Below, piece by piece: positions 16,266 to 27,900 of a DNA stretch of 64,000 bases. Below the pieces are notes generated by a model. The model was not told the origin of the DNA and did no database searches. It saw nothing but the letters and a program-made list of their open reading frames with translations. This stretch comes from a virus. The stretch lies in IMG/VR virus record IMGVR_UViG_3300037070_001066, positions 40,772 to 104,771 of that record; one strand, 5' to 3'. The number at the start of each line of letters is the position of its first letter. Within the stretch, counting starts at the first letter, position 1. The translations under genes were made by a program, and so were the position numbers.

Positions 16266-17335
16266 ACAGAGAATACCATAAATTGCTAAATGCAATTAAA
16301 AGAGATGGTTATACGTACGAAGATCCTAACAGAGAAGGAGTTTTTAGGACAGAGATTACAAGTTTTACAATAAGGCATTTGTTTAAAAATGGATTTCCAT
16401 TGATAAGTACAAGGGAGTTGAATTATAATAATATTATAGTCGAACTTCTTTGGTTTCTTAAAGGAGATACAAACATTAAATATTTAGTTGACAGAGGTTG
16501 TAATATTTGGAATAAAGATGCTTATAAGTATTATTTAAAAAAAGGAGGACACGCTTCTGAAAAAATGTTTAAAACTTTAGTATCACAACAAGATGAATTT
16601 GACTCAAGGATTAAAGATTATAAGTATGGTGATTTAGGTCCAGTTTATGGTAGACAGTGGCGTAATTTTAATGGAGTTGACCAAATAGCTAAGTTGATTA
16701 AAGGTCTTAAAGAAAAACCTTTAGGAACTGAACATATTGTAAACTCTTGGAATCCAGCAGATATTCCTGATATGGCTTTACCTCCTTGTCATTATGGATT
16801 TCAAGTTGTAGTTAGACCATTAACCGTATCTGAAAGGTTTCATGCAACTCCTGGTGCTAATCTAAAAGATGTTGATGTGTTTGTTGAGAACGCACATATT
16901 ATTTATTTAGATGGAATAGGGGCGCCTAAATATGGCTTCGAATTACACTGGGAACAAAGATCTGTAGATACCTTCTTAGGTTTACCCTATAATATAGCCT
17001 CCTACGCTTCATTAGCGTTGATCTTAGAGAAGATAACAGGTCATGTGGCACTAGGTATCCAAGGAAATTTAAAGAAGGTGCATTTGTACGATAATAGCCT
17101 CAATGCAGTAGCTCAACAATTGAAGAATGATCAGTATTTGAATGACGAATGTAAATTAGTATTTCCTGAAGACGAAGTTAATCCAGATGGACTTGATTTT
17201 AATCTTAGAATGGGATATTTAAGGGGGAATTTGAGCCTAAATGATTTCATTGAGGAAATGAAACCTGAGTGGTTTTCTATTGAAGGGTATTCACCTTATC
17301 CTTCAATTAATGTACCAATGTTAGCAAAAGATTAA
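16253..17335 (+). CDS. thyA: Thymidylate synthase (ThyA family)
   Basis: This 360-aa protein would methylate dUMP to dTMP using methylenetetrahydrofolate. Matching blocks are NREGVFRT near the N-terminus, ELLWFLKGDTNIKYL, GDLGPVYGRQW, the nucleophile Cys in LPPCHYGFQ, QRSVDTFLGLPYNIASY with the Asn that selects dUMP over dCMP, and a C-terminal YSPYPSINVP. Two insertions make it longer than the 264-aa E. coli enzyme. The Arg-Arg pair that clamps the dUMP phosphate from the partner subunit is not seen where expected (GTEHIVNSWN). A thymidylate role is most likely; the missing arginines leave some doubt about the exact substrate. Confidence 0.85.
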   Translation: MAYIDREYHKLLNAIKRDGYTYEDPNREGVFRTEITSFTIRHLFKNGFPLISTRELNYNNIIVELLWFLKGDTNIKYLVDRGCNIWNKDAYKYYLKKGGHASEKMFKTLVSQQDEFDSRIKDYKYGDLGPVYGRQWRNFNGVDQIAKLIKGLKEKPLGTEHIVNSWNPADIPDMALPPCHYGFQVVVRPLTVSERFHATPGANLKDVDVFVENAHIIYLDGIGAPKYGFELHWEQRSVDTFLGLPYNIASYASLALILEKITGHVALGIQGNLKKVHLYDNSLNAVAQQLKNDQYLNDECKLVFPEDEVNPDGLDFNLRMGYLRGNLSLNDFIEEMKPEWFSIEGYSPYPSINVPMLAKD

Positions 17336-17337
17336 TT

Positions 17338-17391
17338 ATGTGGTGGATTGTTATTATTATAATTGTGTGGATATTATTATCTGAGGATTAA
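17338..17391 (+). CDS. Possible 17-aa hydrophobic micropeptide
   Basis: The ATG follows the thymidylate synthase stop by 2 nt and the frame encodes MWWIVIIIIVWILLSED, a single perfect membrane-spanning segment with an acidic end. It sits right before the terminator. Translation is possible by coupling, but a chance AT-rich frame would also encode Ile/Leu, so support is weak. Confidence 0.3.
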   Translation: MWWIVIIIIVWILLSED

Positions 17392-17398
17392 AAATGGA

Positions 17399-17443
17399 AA
17401 AACCGCTAGAAGACCTTAATTGGTTGTCTAGCGGTTTTTTTTT
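17399..17443. terminator. Bidirectional intrinsic terminator at the convergence point
   Basis: A perfect 12-bp stem (17399-17410 with 17427-17438, core ACCGCTAGA) has a 16-nt loop. On the rightward strand it runs into nine T; on the leftward strand it is followed by five T. It ends both the rightward metabolic half and the leftward late half, whose last gene stops at 17457. Confidence 0.9.
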
Positions 17444-17456
17444 GACTTTTCAGAAG

Positions 17457-20400
17457 CTACTCTAATATCGTGTATAATTGATAATAATCTTTATCTAACT
17501 GAGACCATATTGGCACAAGTCTTTTAGTTGCTTTAACTAATTCATTCTTGTGTTTAGCGTCTTCATCTAAATATGAAAAGAAATTTTCATCATCCTCTGG
17601 GAAGAAGTTAATTGGAGTTACAACTTGTTGTATAAAGTCTAAACCTGTTTGTATTAATTTAATACCTGCAACAGGATTTGTTAAAATCTTAGCTGTCTCT
17701 CTAGGATCTCTAAATTGAGATAATTCAGACTCTAATCTTCTAAGTTGATATACTAAGAACCATAATTCATCATCATCAGGGGCTGCTGCTCCTGCAATTA
17801 ATGCTCCAATAGCTGGTAAAATTACAGATGTTAACATTATCTCAAGAGTTGCTTTCTTTAAATTAGCCTTCTCGTGGTCTGATAATGAGTTATATACATC
17901 TTTCATATACATCAATTGCATAGACTTCATTGATGGAACAACTCCATTTACGAAATATCTAGCTAAAGATGTGTAAATACCTTCAGTATATTCTTTCTTA
18001 GCAGAACTATAGTTTAATTCATCTTCAGTTAAGTCTTCTCTACTTTTAAGTGATGTAGATATACCTGTATATCTGTAAGCAAGAGCGCCTAAGAAGAAGT
18101 TTTTAAACATCATCACTAGTTTACCTGAGATAGTTTTAGACAATTCATTCTTAAAGTTATTATCATAAACACCATACAAGTCAAATACTTTGCTCTTAAT
18201 CAAAAGATTTATATGAGTTTTACCTCCTTTAGCATATTCAGTAGTAAGATTGTGTTTGGTAAATTTAACTTTATCGTCCATTACTAACTTACCTTTGTTG
18301 TCCATCTTAAGCATATCTAATAATGAAGAAGCTTTAGATTCATCTACAACTTTACCATTCTTATCTATAAATTTATTGTCAGAATTCATCACTTTAAGAG
18401 AGTCTAGTACGGCCATAGTAAGTATAGAGTTCATCATGTGCTCTCCAACTTCGTTTATACCATTCATATTCTTTCTAGAAGCTAACTTCTTTGCCAATGT
18501 ATTTCTAAGATATTCTTGTGTAGCAGGATCAAATCCTCCAAATACATCATACATTTCTAAAGTTTGATTTACAAAAGATGTTTTAACTGGATTACTTAAG
18601 TCAGACAATGTGTTAGGAAGTTCAGTTCCATAAAGTTTCTCAGCTTTAAGTAAATTCTTAGGACTAATAACGTCTCCTCCAAATGACTCTATAAACAATT
18701 GAGTGAATCCATTGAATAAGTTAGCAGTTCCTGATGCTACGTTTAGAGACATAGCAATACTTGCAGTAGCTCCATTTACGTAAGATACAATCTTATTTCC
18801 ATCTAAAGGACCTAATCTTCCTCCATGTTCATGAAATACATCATATATCATCCTGTCCATTAAACCTTTTATTCTCTTATATTCATTAGTAAATTCACCT
18901 GGAATAGTTACAACTGGCTGATTCTTGTTCCAAATATTCATTAAAGGAAGTCCAGTTTTAGTAGAAGTTTGAAAATACCTTTTACTTTTAGATACATCTG
19001 CCAACATAATAGCATTAGTTTCGACCTTACTTTTCTCTCTAAAGCTAATAACATTGAAATATTCTTTTCTCAGCATTGTAGCTACGTCTAAAGATTGAGT
19101 TTTTGGATCTATATCACCTCTATAATGAACTTTAACACCGCGAACAGACTCACCTGTTTTGTTATCTATAGCTTCACCATATCCAACATCATCTGGTTTA
19201 ATCTCAGTAGCATCTGTCCACTTTTGTTTAACTAAGCCTTTAAAGTCTTTCTCTACACCTCTTTCGAAATCAGATTTAGTTATAGATGGAAACTTATAGA
19301 AACTTACTTGGCCTGTCTTTCTAACAAGACTCCTACTTCCGCCTGTAGTTGTGTGACCTAATTTGGCTAAAGAAACTGCTTCTTTAAGCATTTCAGCACT
19401 AGCTCCAGTTGGTTTAGTATTTCTATATTTGTCTTTAGGATACCATTTAAGACCATGTTCATCAGATTGATCTCTAACTGTATGCTCTTTCATCCAGGCT
19501 TTAGTCTTCTGATACAATGCTTTGTATTCATCATTCTTCATGAAATCTTTAGCCATTACAGCTCCTTCTGCTTTAAGTTTATCCTTCAATTCACTAAGCT
19601 CTAATTCCATAGGTTTGTATTCTTCTAAATAGATATCTCTAAATTTTACACTATAAATACCTTTAAAGAAGTAATTACCATCTTTGTCTTGCTCATATAT
19701 ATCTTTATATAACTCAGACGGAGCAAGGTTACCTTTTTCTTTAACTAAATCATTAAAAACATTTTTAAGAGCTAAATCATAATCTTTGTACAAATCTATA
19801 ATAGTATCTCTTGCTGCACTAATCATATTAGTGATTATTTGTATAAGTTTACTGTTAGTATTTAAAGGGTCTTCAAAGTTCTTTTTAAATGAACTTATGT
19901 CGAATGCTGGATTGTATACAATTTTCTCTGCAGCTTTAATTAAATCTTCTTCAAATAAATCTTTATCTCTAGTAGTCAACATTCTAGATGCATATTCAAT
20001 TCTAGATTCACCAGTTATTTTCTTATCTACATATTCTTTGTAAAGTCTATTTCTGTGATCTGTCTCTACTTGTGTATTAAACTTTGGATTAGCAAGAAAT
20101 TTAACAGCTTGTTCGTTTTTTATAGCGTGAAACTGAGATTTAAGTGATTTACTTTCACCTGCAGCATAAGATATAATCTTTCTTATAGAATTAAAATCTT
20201 CAACTTCCTCTTCAGTTAAGTCTTTTTTAAGGACAGAGGCTCCAACAAGTTTACTTATATCATCAATAAGATCATATGCGGCTAGATACTCTTCATAACT
20301 ATTTATAGTCTTAAGTAGATCTTCGTCTCTATAGTCTTTTGTTTTCTTATGAAGTCTTTCTAAACCTTTTGTAACTTGAATAACAGTTTTGTTTAATGTA

Positions 20401-21593
20401 TTAGCATAACCTAAAATAACTTTAACTTTTTGAGTCTCAGACATTTTGTCCATCTCTTTAATTAAAGCATCTATATTCTTCAAGTGATCTTTTTTGTCTT
20501 TCCTTGATATAGGTTTTTTTGTCTTAGCAGTTCTAGCTCTAGCTTGAGCAATTCTATCTTTAGTTTCTTTTACAAGCTCATCAAGTTTGTTTTCAAAACT
20601 AGTCATCTCTGGTTTAACAAATTCAAGCTCTTTAGCAAACACACCTTTATATTGAGTCTCTTCATTTTCATCCTGAACATTTTGTTCATTGAAGTCCATT
20701 ATCGTGTTGAATAAGGTTGTATATTCACTATTTAGTGGTATATTGAAAAATCTTCTTATTGCGTTAATGAATTGATTCCACAATCCTTCAGATTCAGATT
20801 TAACTTGATCTCTAAATTCAGGATTAGAATAAAACTCAGCAACAAATTCAAATTCATTTTTAAATCCATATTCCTCTGCTAAATCACTATCTTTGTATTT
20901 CTTCATAAACTTGTCAACAACTTCAACAAGTTCTTTCTCTGCAAGAGTTCTATTCTTAGGATCTTTAGCTAAAGCATCAGCAGTAATACTATGAACAACT
21001 TCATGAAGAAAAGCTACAACAACATCTTTCTCACTAAGACCTTTAATTCTCTCTGAAGAAACTTGAATTTTCTTAGATACTGGGTCATATTGCATAACTG
21101 CAGAAGTAGATATCATGACTTCTTCATCAACTAATTCAACTTTTGCTTTCGATCCACCCATAATACGTGCCGCTCTAGTAGCTAAATCTTGCGCGTAAGG
21201 CGTTAAATCAGAAATTCCAGTACTTATATTAGATAAAATATTATCGACGCTTAAATCGCCTTTAAATAGGTTTTCAGTAAATACTTCAACTTCAGGATCA
21301 TATGAAATTTCTTCATCAAGAGTATTTGGAGCATTTTCATCAACTAAATCATGAAAATTTACTTCATCTGACAATCCTATCTCACTAATTGGTTCTGTTA
21401 ATTTTTGTTCAGGTTTTGCATTTTCTTTAACAACTGATGCAGTATGTAGTTCGTCTACTGTAGGAAACTTTTCAAGTCCATTTACTTCTTGCCACAAAGA
21501 TATCTTAGCAGCAGCAATTAGGGGACTAACCCCTAACTCGCTAGCCAAATCAATAACAGCATGACTCTTATGATTAACACAATGTATTGCCAT
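17457..21593 (-). CDS. Giant virion-associated protein with zincin (HExxH) motif
   Basis: This 1378-aa protein is the last gene of the late half. Near the N-terminus is a zinc metallopeptidase-like motif, H197-E198-V-V-H201 in FLHEVVHSI, followed by FEFVAEFYSNPEF, where a third ligand would be expected. The middle is long and charged, probably largely helical. Near the C-terminus are hydrophobic stretches (TASIAMSLNVASG and TSVILPAIGALIAGAAA). By position and size it belongs to the crAss group of large proteins thought to be packaged in the tail and capsid and ejected. A protease acting on the host envelope or on virion proteins is possible; catalysis is unproven. It begins 6 nt after the 120-aa gene. 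Confidence 0.6.
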   Translation of the reverse strand: MAIHCVNHKSHAVIDLASELGVSPLIAAAKISLWQEVNGLEKFPTVDELHTASVVKENAKPEQKLTEPISEIGLSDEVNFHDLVDENAPNTLDEEISYDPEVEVFTENLFKGDLSVDNILSNISTGISDLTPYAQDLATRAARIMGGSKAKVELVDEEVMISTSAVMQYDPVSKKIQVSSERIKGLSEKDVVVAFLHEVVHSITADALAKDPKNRTLAEKELVEVVDKFMKKYKDSDLAEEYGFKNEFEFVAEFYSNPEFRDQVKSESEGLWNQFINAIRRFFNIPLNSEYTTLFNTIMDFNEQNVQDENEETQYKGVFAKELEFVKPEMTSFENKLDELVKETKDRIAQARARTAKTKKPISRKDKKDHLKNIDALIKEMDKMSETQKVKVILGYANTLNKTVIQVTKGLERLHKKTKDYRDEDLLKTINSYEEYLAAYDLIDDISKLVGASVLKKDLTEEEVEDFNSIRKIISYAAGESKSLKSQFHAIKNEQAVKFLANPKFNTQVETDHRNRLYKEYVDKKITGESRIEYASRMLTTRDKDLFEEDLIKAAEKIVYNPAFDISSFKKNFEDPLNTNSKLIQIITNMISAARDTIIDLYKDYDLALKNVFNDLVKEKGNLAPSELYKDIYEQDKDGNYFFKGIYSVKFRDIYLEEYKPMELELSELKDKLKAEGAVMAKDFMKNDEYKALYQKTKAWMKEHTVRDQSDEHGLKWYPKDKYRNTKPTGASAEMLKEAVSLAKLGHTTTGGSRSLVRKTGQVSFYKFPSITKSDFERGVEKDFKGLVKQKWTDATEIKPDDVGYGEAIDNKTGESVRGVKVHYRGDIDPKTQSLDVATMLRKEYFNVISFREKSKVETNAIMLADVSKSKRYFQTSTKTGLPLMNIWNKNQPVVTIPGEFTNEYKRIKGLMDRMIYDVFHEHGGRLGPLDGNKIVSYVNGATASIAMSLNVASGTANLFNGFTQLFIESFGGDVISPKNLLKAEKLYGTELPNTLSDLSNPVKTSFVNQTLEMYDVFGGFDPATQEYLRNTLAKKLASRKNMNGINEVGEHMMNSILTMAVLDSLKVMNSDNKFIDKNGKVVDESKASSLLDMLKMDNKGKLVMDDKVKFTKHNLTTEYAKGGKTHINLLIKSKVFDLYGVYDNNFKNELSKTISGKLVMMFKNFFLGALAYRYTGISTSLKSREDLTEDELNYSSAKKEYTEGIYTSLARYFVNGVVPSMKSMQLMYMKDVYNSLSDHEKANLKKATLEIMLTSVILPAIGALIAGAAAPDDDELWFLVYQLRRLESELSQFRDPRETAKILTNPVAGIKLIQTGLDFIQQVVTPINFFPEDDENFFSYLDEDAKHKNELVKATKRLVPIWSQLDKDYYQLYTILE

Positions 21594-21599
21594 ATATTT

Positions 21600-21962
21600 T
21601 TATTTTAAAAATTTTAATTTATATAGCGTACTATATATTAATTCTAATATGTCATCAATTATTTGTTGTAGATATCCGCAGTCACTTAAAGACTCTCTAA
21701 AGGATTTAAAAGACTCAATAAATCCTTCTAAATAAGAAATTGGACTAATGCTTTCAGAAATAGAAAACGACTTATAGCCTTTTATAATTCCATATTCTCC
21801 TTGGTAAGACTCAATGAATCTATCTCTAAGATCTACAATATCTCTATATAATCCATCTAAAGCTTTATGCTCTGCAAAACTAGATGTTTGCAAGTGAGCA
21901 ATATGTGCATTTACTTCTATTGCAAATAGGTTAGACACAAACTCTTGTACTTTATTTTCCAT
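21600..21962 (-). CDS. Small hypothetical late protein
   Basis: This 120-aa product is predicted to be mostly helical and has no family I recognise. Its ATG overlaps the 3' end of the giant polymerase gene by 11 nt (ATGGAAAATAA). It is followed by the 1378-aa gene after 6 nt. By position it could be a chaperone or small virion component linked to the giant proteins. Confidence 0.5.
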   Translation of the reverse strand: MENKVQEFVSNLFAIEVNAHIAHLQTSSFAEHKALDGLYRDIVDLRDRFIESYQGEYGIIKGYKSFSISESISPISYLEGFIESFKSFRESLSDCGYLQQIIDDILELIYSTLYKLKFLK

Positions 21963-24900
21963 AACATTCTATTAATTTTTCTTTTTCATCGTCACTTAAC
22001 GCCATGAATGACTCCTTAGTCATAGTAGGATCTGCTTGTTGGAAAGCCTTAGAATGCTTATTCCATGAATCTTCAATAAACTTATCATAATCTTGTTCAG
22101 TAGTCTCTTCTCCAGTTAAATTCAATGCTCTTGAGGCATTTCCTTCAATAGTCTCAGCTTTGTTACTAATTCCAATTACAGTAGTTTTAGCTCTAGTTAA
22201 AGCCGTATAAATACTTCTAGATTTAGATTTTGCTGATAAAGGACCAACACTATTGATGTCTTGGATATCTACTATAACACTATCATATGTAGAACCTTGA
22301 GATTTATGTGAAGTTATAGCATAAGCATAATCTATGTTAGCAAAAGACTTTTTAAGTCCCCATGCTTGTGCATACATTTGCTTTCTTAATGCTCCAGGAG
22401 GCATTTGTTTAGCCTTAGCGAACATCTCAGCTACTCTTTCATTAAACTCAACTTTAGATTCATCTGCAAGTACTGGAAATGACATATCAGTATTAGTTCC
22501 ATCACCACGCTCTACAGTAACTGCATAAGCTTGAAAACCATTATATGTAGTCTTTCTAACACCTTTTATAGAGAATTCATCACTATTAGATACCTTAGTT
22601 CTAGAATCAACATCAAAGTTGTCTTGGAACATTATAATATCATTCTCAATTAATTGAGGCACATCTTCTCCGAATACAGCTTTTCTAATATCATTATTGT
22701 AAGCAGTTCTTGTAGCGTTTCTATATGTAACAACTTTGATTACATTAGGGTTTTGCTCAAGTATACCTCTTTTAAATGAGTCTACTACATCTTCAAATAT
22801 ATGACCAAATGATCTTACAAATACTAAATTACCTTTAGGAGATAATGTATCTTTCATAACTCCATCTGGAACAGGATCTTGTTGAGAAGTTTCTAACTCA
22901 GAGTTATCCCAATAATAATCTGCAAATGGAAGTATAGGAGACTCTTCTCCTTGACGAACACGTTCAGTTAGGCTAGCTTTATTCTCAGAATCAAATACAG
23001 GACTAATGCTATCTAAATCAGTTTTAGACCATCCATGATAATAAGGATTTTTAAGATCTCTAATAGGAGGCAATTGACCTCTATCTCCCAAGAACACTAA
23101 TTTAGCAGATCTTCTTTTCATCTCCATCATCATCTCAATAGCCTCTTCATTAACCATAGAAGCTTCATCTATAATAATAATATCATGTTTAGTAATCTTA
23201 GCATCTTCAGAAAATGAATCAGTAAACTCACCTGTCTCAACATCCATAGTCTTGCCTAATATACCAGCTATACTTCCACTTTCAATCTTCCCAGGATATC
23301 TATTGTCAAGCTTCTCTGATAAAACTAACTTAGCTTTATGAGATAATGCTGCAATTAAAATCTTTTTACCTGCATTTACAAATGGGGCAATAGCTTCTTG
23401 TACAATAGTAGTTTTACCAGTACCAGCCTTACCTTCAATTACAAGTATCTCTCCTGGATTACCATTCTTAACAAACTCTTGAATTACGTTAATTGCATTC
23501 TCTTGTTGTTCATTTGCAGGTTTAAATACTTGCTTATTATTAATGCTGTCATAAGGAGGGTTTGTTATAATATCAACTTTAGGTGTTGCAAGAATACCAT
23601 GTTCAGCTAAACTAAGTATGTTCCTTCTTTCAGAAGATTCATCTACCCATTTCATTATCTTATTATTAGTAAGAGAAATAATTGTATTATTAGGAGTAAC
23701 AACATAATCACTACCTAAGTAAGTAACAAATTTACCTTTCTCTTTTCTACTTGTAAGTTTAGATTTAGATACAGACAGCTTAGCTAAAGCACCTTCCATT
23801 CCTGGATTATATATTTGAACAGTTCCTATTGCATTAAATTGAGTAACTATATATGGAACTCCATTATAATCTACAAATCTACCAATTTCTAAAGGATATT
23901 CGCTAATAGGTTCAATTTTCTTGATATTAGTACCAGCTTCTCTTTTAACTGCTTCATATTCTTCTTCGGTTAACTCATGAGGAACAACATCTGCATCAGC
24001 TGCGTCCATTATAGCCTCTTCAGTTCTTTTATACAAATCTCTAATGGCTTGTTTTGCAGCTTCTTCTTTTTTAGTTCCTAAATACTCTTGTCTAGGAGTC
24101 CATTTATTAGTAGATTTATCTAAAGTATTATAATTTTCTATATCTCTAGTTCCAACACCTGCAAAATCCTTAGTCAAAATAGGTGGTTTATGTAGTTCAA
24201 AATACTTACCATTCCATCTATTCCACTTTTCAGTTTTAGTGTCCCATACGTAAACAGGTTTTCTTAACTTAATACCTAATTGAACTGCAGTATTAGTTCC
24301 TCCATGTACAGCTGTTGAATTGAATTTATCATTAATATCTAAAGGAGCTACAGCAAATACAGCATCAGAATTAGCTACTTGATAGTAATTTCTAACTTGA
24401 AGATTGCCTTGAACTGTATTTGGGAATTTTTTACCAAGCAATCTCTCAACTTCAATCCTAGCAGTTTCCATTTGTTCATCTGTTAATACAGTTGCTTCTA
24501 CTTTGCTATTTTTAAGTTTTTGAGATAGTCCAGTATTTTTGCCCTCTCTATAATGTTTATGTTCAGTAACACCAAATTCTCTACCAATAATATCAAAGTA
24601 TGTATCTGCACCATAAGCTCCACCACTATGATTAGTTATTTCAGACATAGAAGATACTTCTAGTACAGGTTCTTTTAATACTATAGAATCTTTTATATCT
24701 TCAACTTTACGATATACTGGAGCAAGTTCTTTAACTTCAACAGGTTTCCCTGGCTCTTCAATTCTTTCATCAACCTCTGATAATTCAAAGTTAGGATTAA
24801 AGTTTTCTCTTTCAGTTACAACCATATTCATTAAATAGTCAATTTCTTCTTTATTACTTAATTCTGGTCTCTTAATGAATCTATCTCCATATTCTATAAC

Positions 24901-27900
24901 AACACTTCCTTTAAGTTTCTTACCAAGAGGATTTACTCTTGTATAAATTCCTTTGTTTTCAGAATCATATCCTTCAAGTTTATAAATATGATTATCATCT
25001 AATTGAACATAGAATCTAGACTTACCAGATTCTTTCTTAATGAAGCCAGATTCTTTATCTCTAGTAACCATTTCATTCTCGAATACTAAAGGAACATATT
25101 TGTACTTATGTGTATTGTTTAAATAGAATTTATCTATGAAATCTTCTTGATTTGCTCTAGAAAATTTAGGAACAAAGTAATTTACACCTTCATTTATCAT
25201 ATATTCATGAGGAATATATGTATAGAACTGATTAGAGTTCATTCTAAATCCTGAAGTAAGAAATGAATACTTTATTAAATCTTCAGCAAATTGAACATGG
25301 TCTAATCTTAAATCTCTCCATGAATCAGTAAACTTCTCTTCAAATGATGTAGATTTCTTTCTATTATTCAAAGATATGATCTTAACTTTACCATCTCTTT
25401 TAATTTGAAGCTCATCTAAGATCATATACTTACCTCTATATTCCTTTCTAAATTCATCAAATTTAGCAGGAAGATTATTAAGTAAATCTCTAGACTCTTC
25501 TTCAGATAAGTTAAATGGATTAAAGTTAGACATTACATAAGTGTAGTAGTTTTTCTCTAAATCTGTAGTAAGCTCTTCATTTGTAGCAGGCATACTATAT
25601 AAATCATCAGAAATTGTATTAAACATTTTCTGAACTTTCTCCTGTCCTTGAGGAAATAAACTTGGATTAGATTGGACTATTCTCATCATCTCTTTAAGAG
25701 ATTCAAAGTAATGTCCTAATGTAGTATTGTCAAACTTAGATTGAAGTCCATTTAAAGCCTTGTAATTATCATTCTCTTCTTTACCTAAAATATATTGTTT
25801 TAAGTTAAAAATAGAATATAATGAGTTAATATTTTTACCCATACCATTAGTGTCTAATTTAGAGACATCAACATTCTCTTTCATAGTTTTACTAACTTCT
25901 TGCAATTCTAAGAACTTTTTATATACAGCTAATTGAAATGGACCATCTGGCTTGCCAGTAATTTGTTCTCTAAAGAATTGTAAGTCATATTCTTTACTAG
26001 TTATATTAACAGTTTCTTCCTTAAAGATTTCATTATGAGCATCTCTAATCTCATCCAATATTGGATTTATTTCATCAAATGTAGCTTTCTTTCCAAGAAC
26101 TTTTTTAATCTCACTAACTCCTTTATCTAGTGCCTTATCATTAAGAATCCCATCTGCTTTCATTTTTTGATAAACAACTCCATAAGGAAATCCTTTTTCA
26201 TCTTGAAGCTTGATAAGATTTTCTAATACAAGATTTCTTTTAAATTTAGTCTTAGTGTCTCCACTATTCTTAGATGTAATTGATTCAAGACTAGATTGAT
26301 ACTGAACATATTGCTTTATTATTGGCTGAGCCATAAATGCAGTAACATACAAAGGATGTGTGCCTGATCTTAACAATAAGTTTCCTATATTAGTTGTAGA
26401 TGTAGTCCAGTTTCCTCTAGTAATATAAGGGTCTTTGGCTATATCCACAAATGCATTAAGAATTGCAGTTAATGAATCGCCTATCTTAACTTTACTAATT
26501 TCGTTAGCAAGTTCTTCAGATCCATTCATTGCTTTAAGATAATACTCTAAATCAGATGGACTTAATTGTTCAGAAAACTCTTTATCAAATACTGTCTCTC
26601 TAATATTATTTCTAACTTCACTATGTCCCCAACCAATGTAGTATTTATTTAGACTTAAATTACCTATTCTATTAATATCAACCAAAGCGTTAGCTTCTTG
26701 ACCAACACCTGCTTTACCCCCAATAAATTCATATCTAAGTTTGATATCACTAACAGCGTCAAAGTGAAACATAGGTTTACTTGTATCAGCCTTCACAAGG
26801 TCTTTTATCTCGTTCTCAATGAACTTAATATCTACGGGCTTCATAACATCCTTAATTACTTTTGGATTCGTTAAAACAGCCTTATATAGCTCCACAAGCC
26901 TATTCTGAACAGCTTCCTTAGATTGTTCTTCATTGGACAACTCTGGATTGTATTCAGTGTACTTAAGTTTGCCTTCTGATAATGTATAGTTAGACATCAT
27001 AATGAACATCTTATCAATATCAAAATCCGATCCAGTTTTAGTTGTAATACCTGTGTAAGCTACAATTGTATCGCCATTCTCTTCAGGAAGGATTCCTACT
27101 ATTTGTAATGCATCATTAGATGAAAGTCCTTGATTTGGAATACGATATCCTACTATATTACTTAAAATTCTATCATCTATAATCCCTTCAACTTTATTAC
27201 CATCTTCATCTGTATATCCAAATAATTCTTCAGCTTTATATTTTTTGTAGTCAGGAATATATTTAGCAATAAACGATCCTGATATTAATATACCTCCTGG
27301 TCTAATCTTAGTTTTACCAGTATCTTCATCTACATATATTGTAGGTTCAAATGTGGTATCTCCATTGTTTAATACAGGACTCCATATAATACCTTTGTCT
27401 CCATTTTCTTTAGATATGCCAAAGTTAGACATCTGAATGAATGCTCCACCATTAGTTTTAATCTTAATCAGCCTATCATTCATAATAGAAGAATAGATGC
27501 TTATGATCTTGTCTATAGACTGTGGCATTCCATATAAAGTAACTTGTTTATTAAGAGCATCAATTATATTTTTAGATCCACCTCTTTTTTCAAGCTCTTT
27601 AACTAAAGCGTTATATAATCCTTTTACATTGTTTATCTTACCACTCTTACCTATACTAAACTCTTTGTTAACTTCTTCAAGTCCTTTACCTATAAGGCCT
27701 TTAACTATGTCAGAAATTCCATCTGAAATCTCCTTTCCAGTTACATCTTTTCCATCTAAATAGAAACCTTTTTGTTTTGCATTAAACTTTAGACCTGCAA
27801 ATATATTCTTTTGAATTTGAGATCCTACATCAGTTTGTTTAAATGTTTTAATAGGAAGATCTTGTTGCAATTTCCATCCATAATTAGACAGACTTACCTT

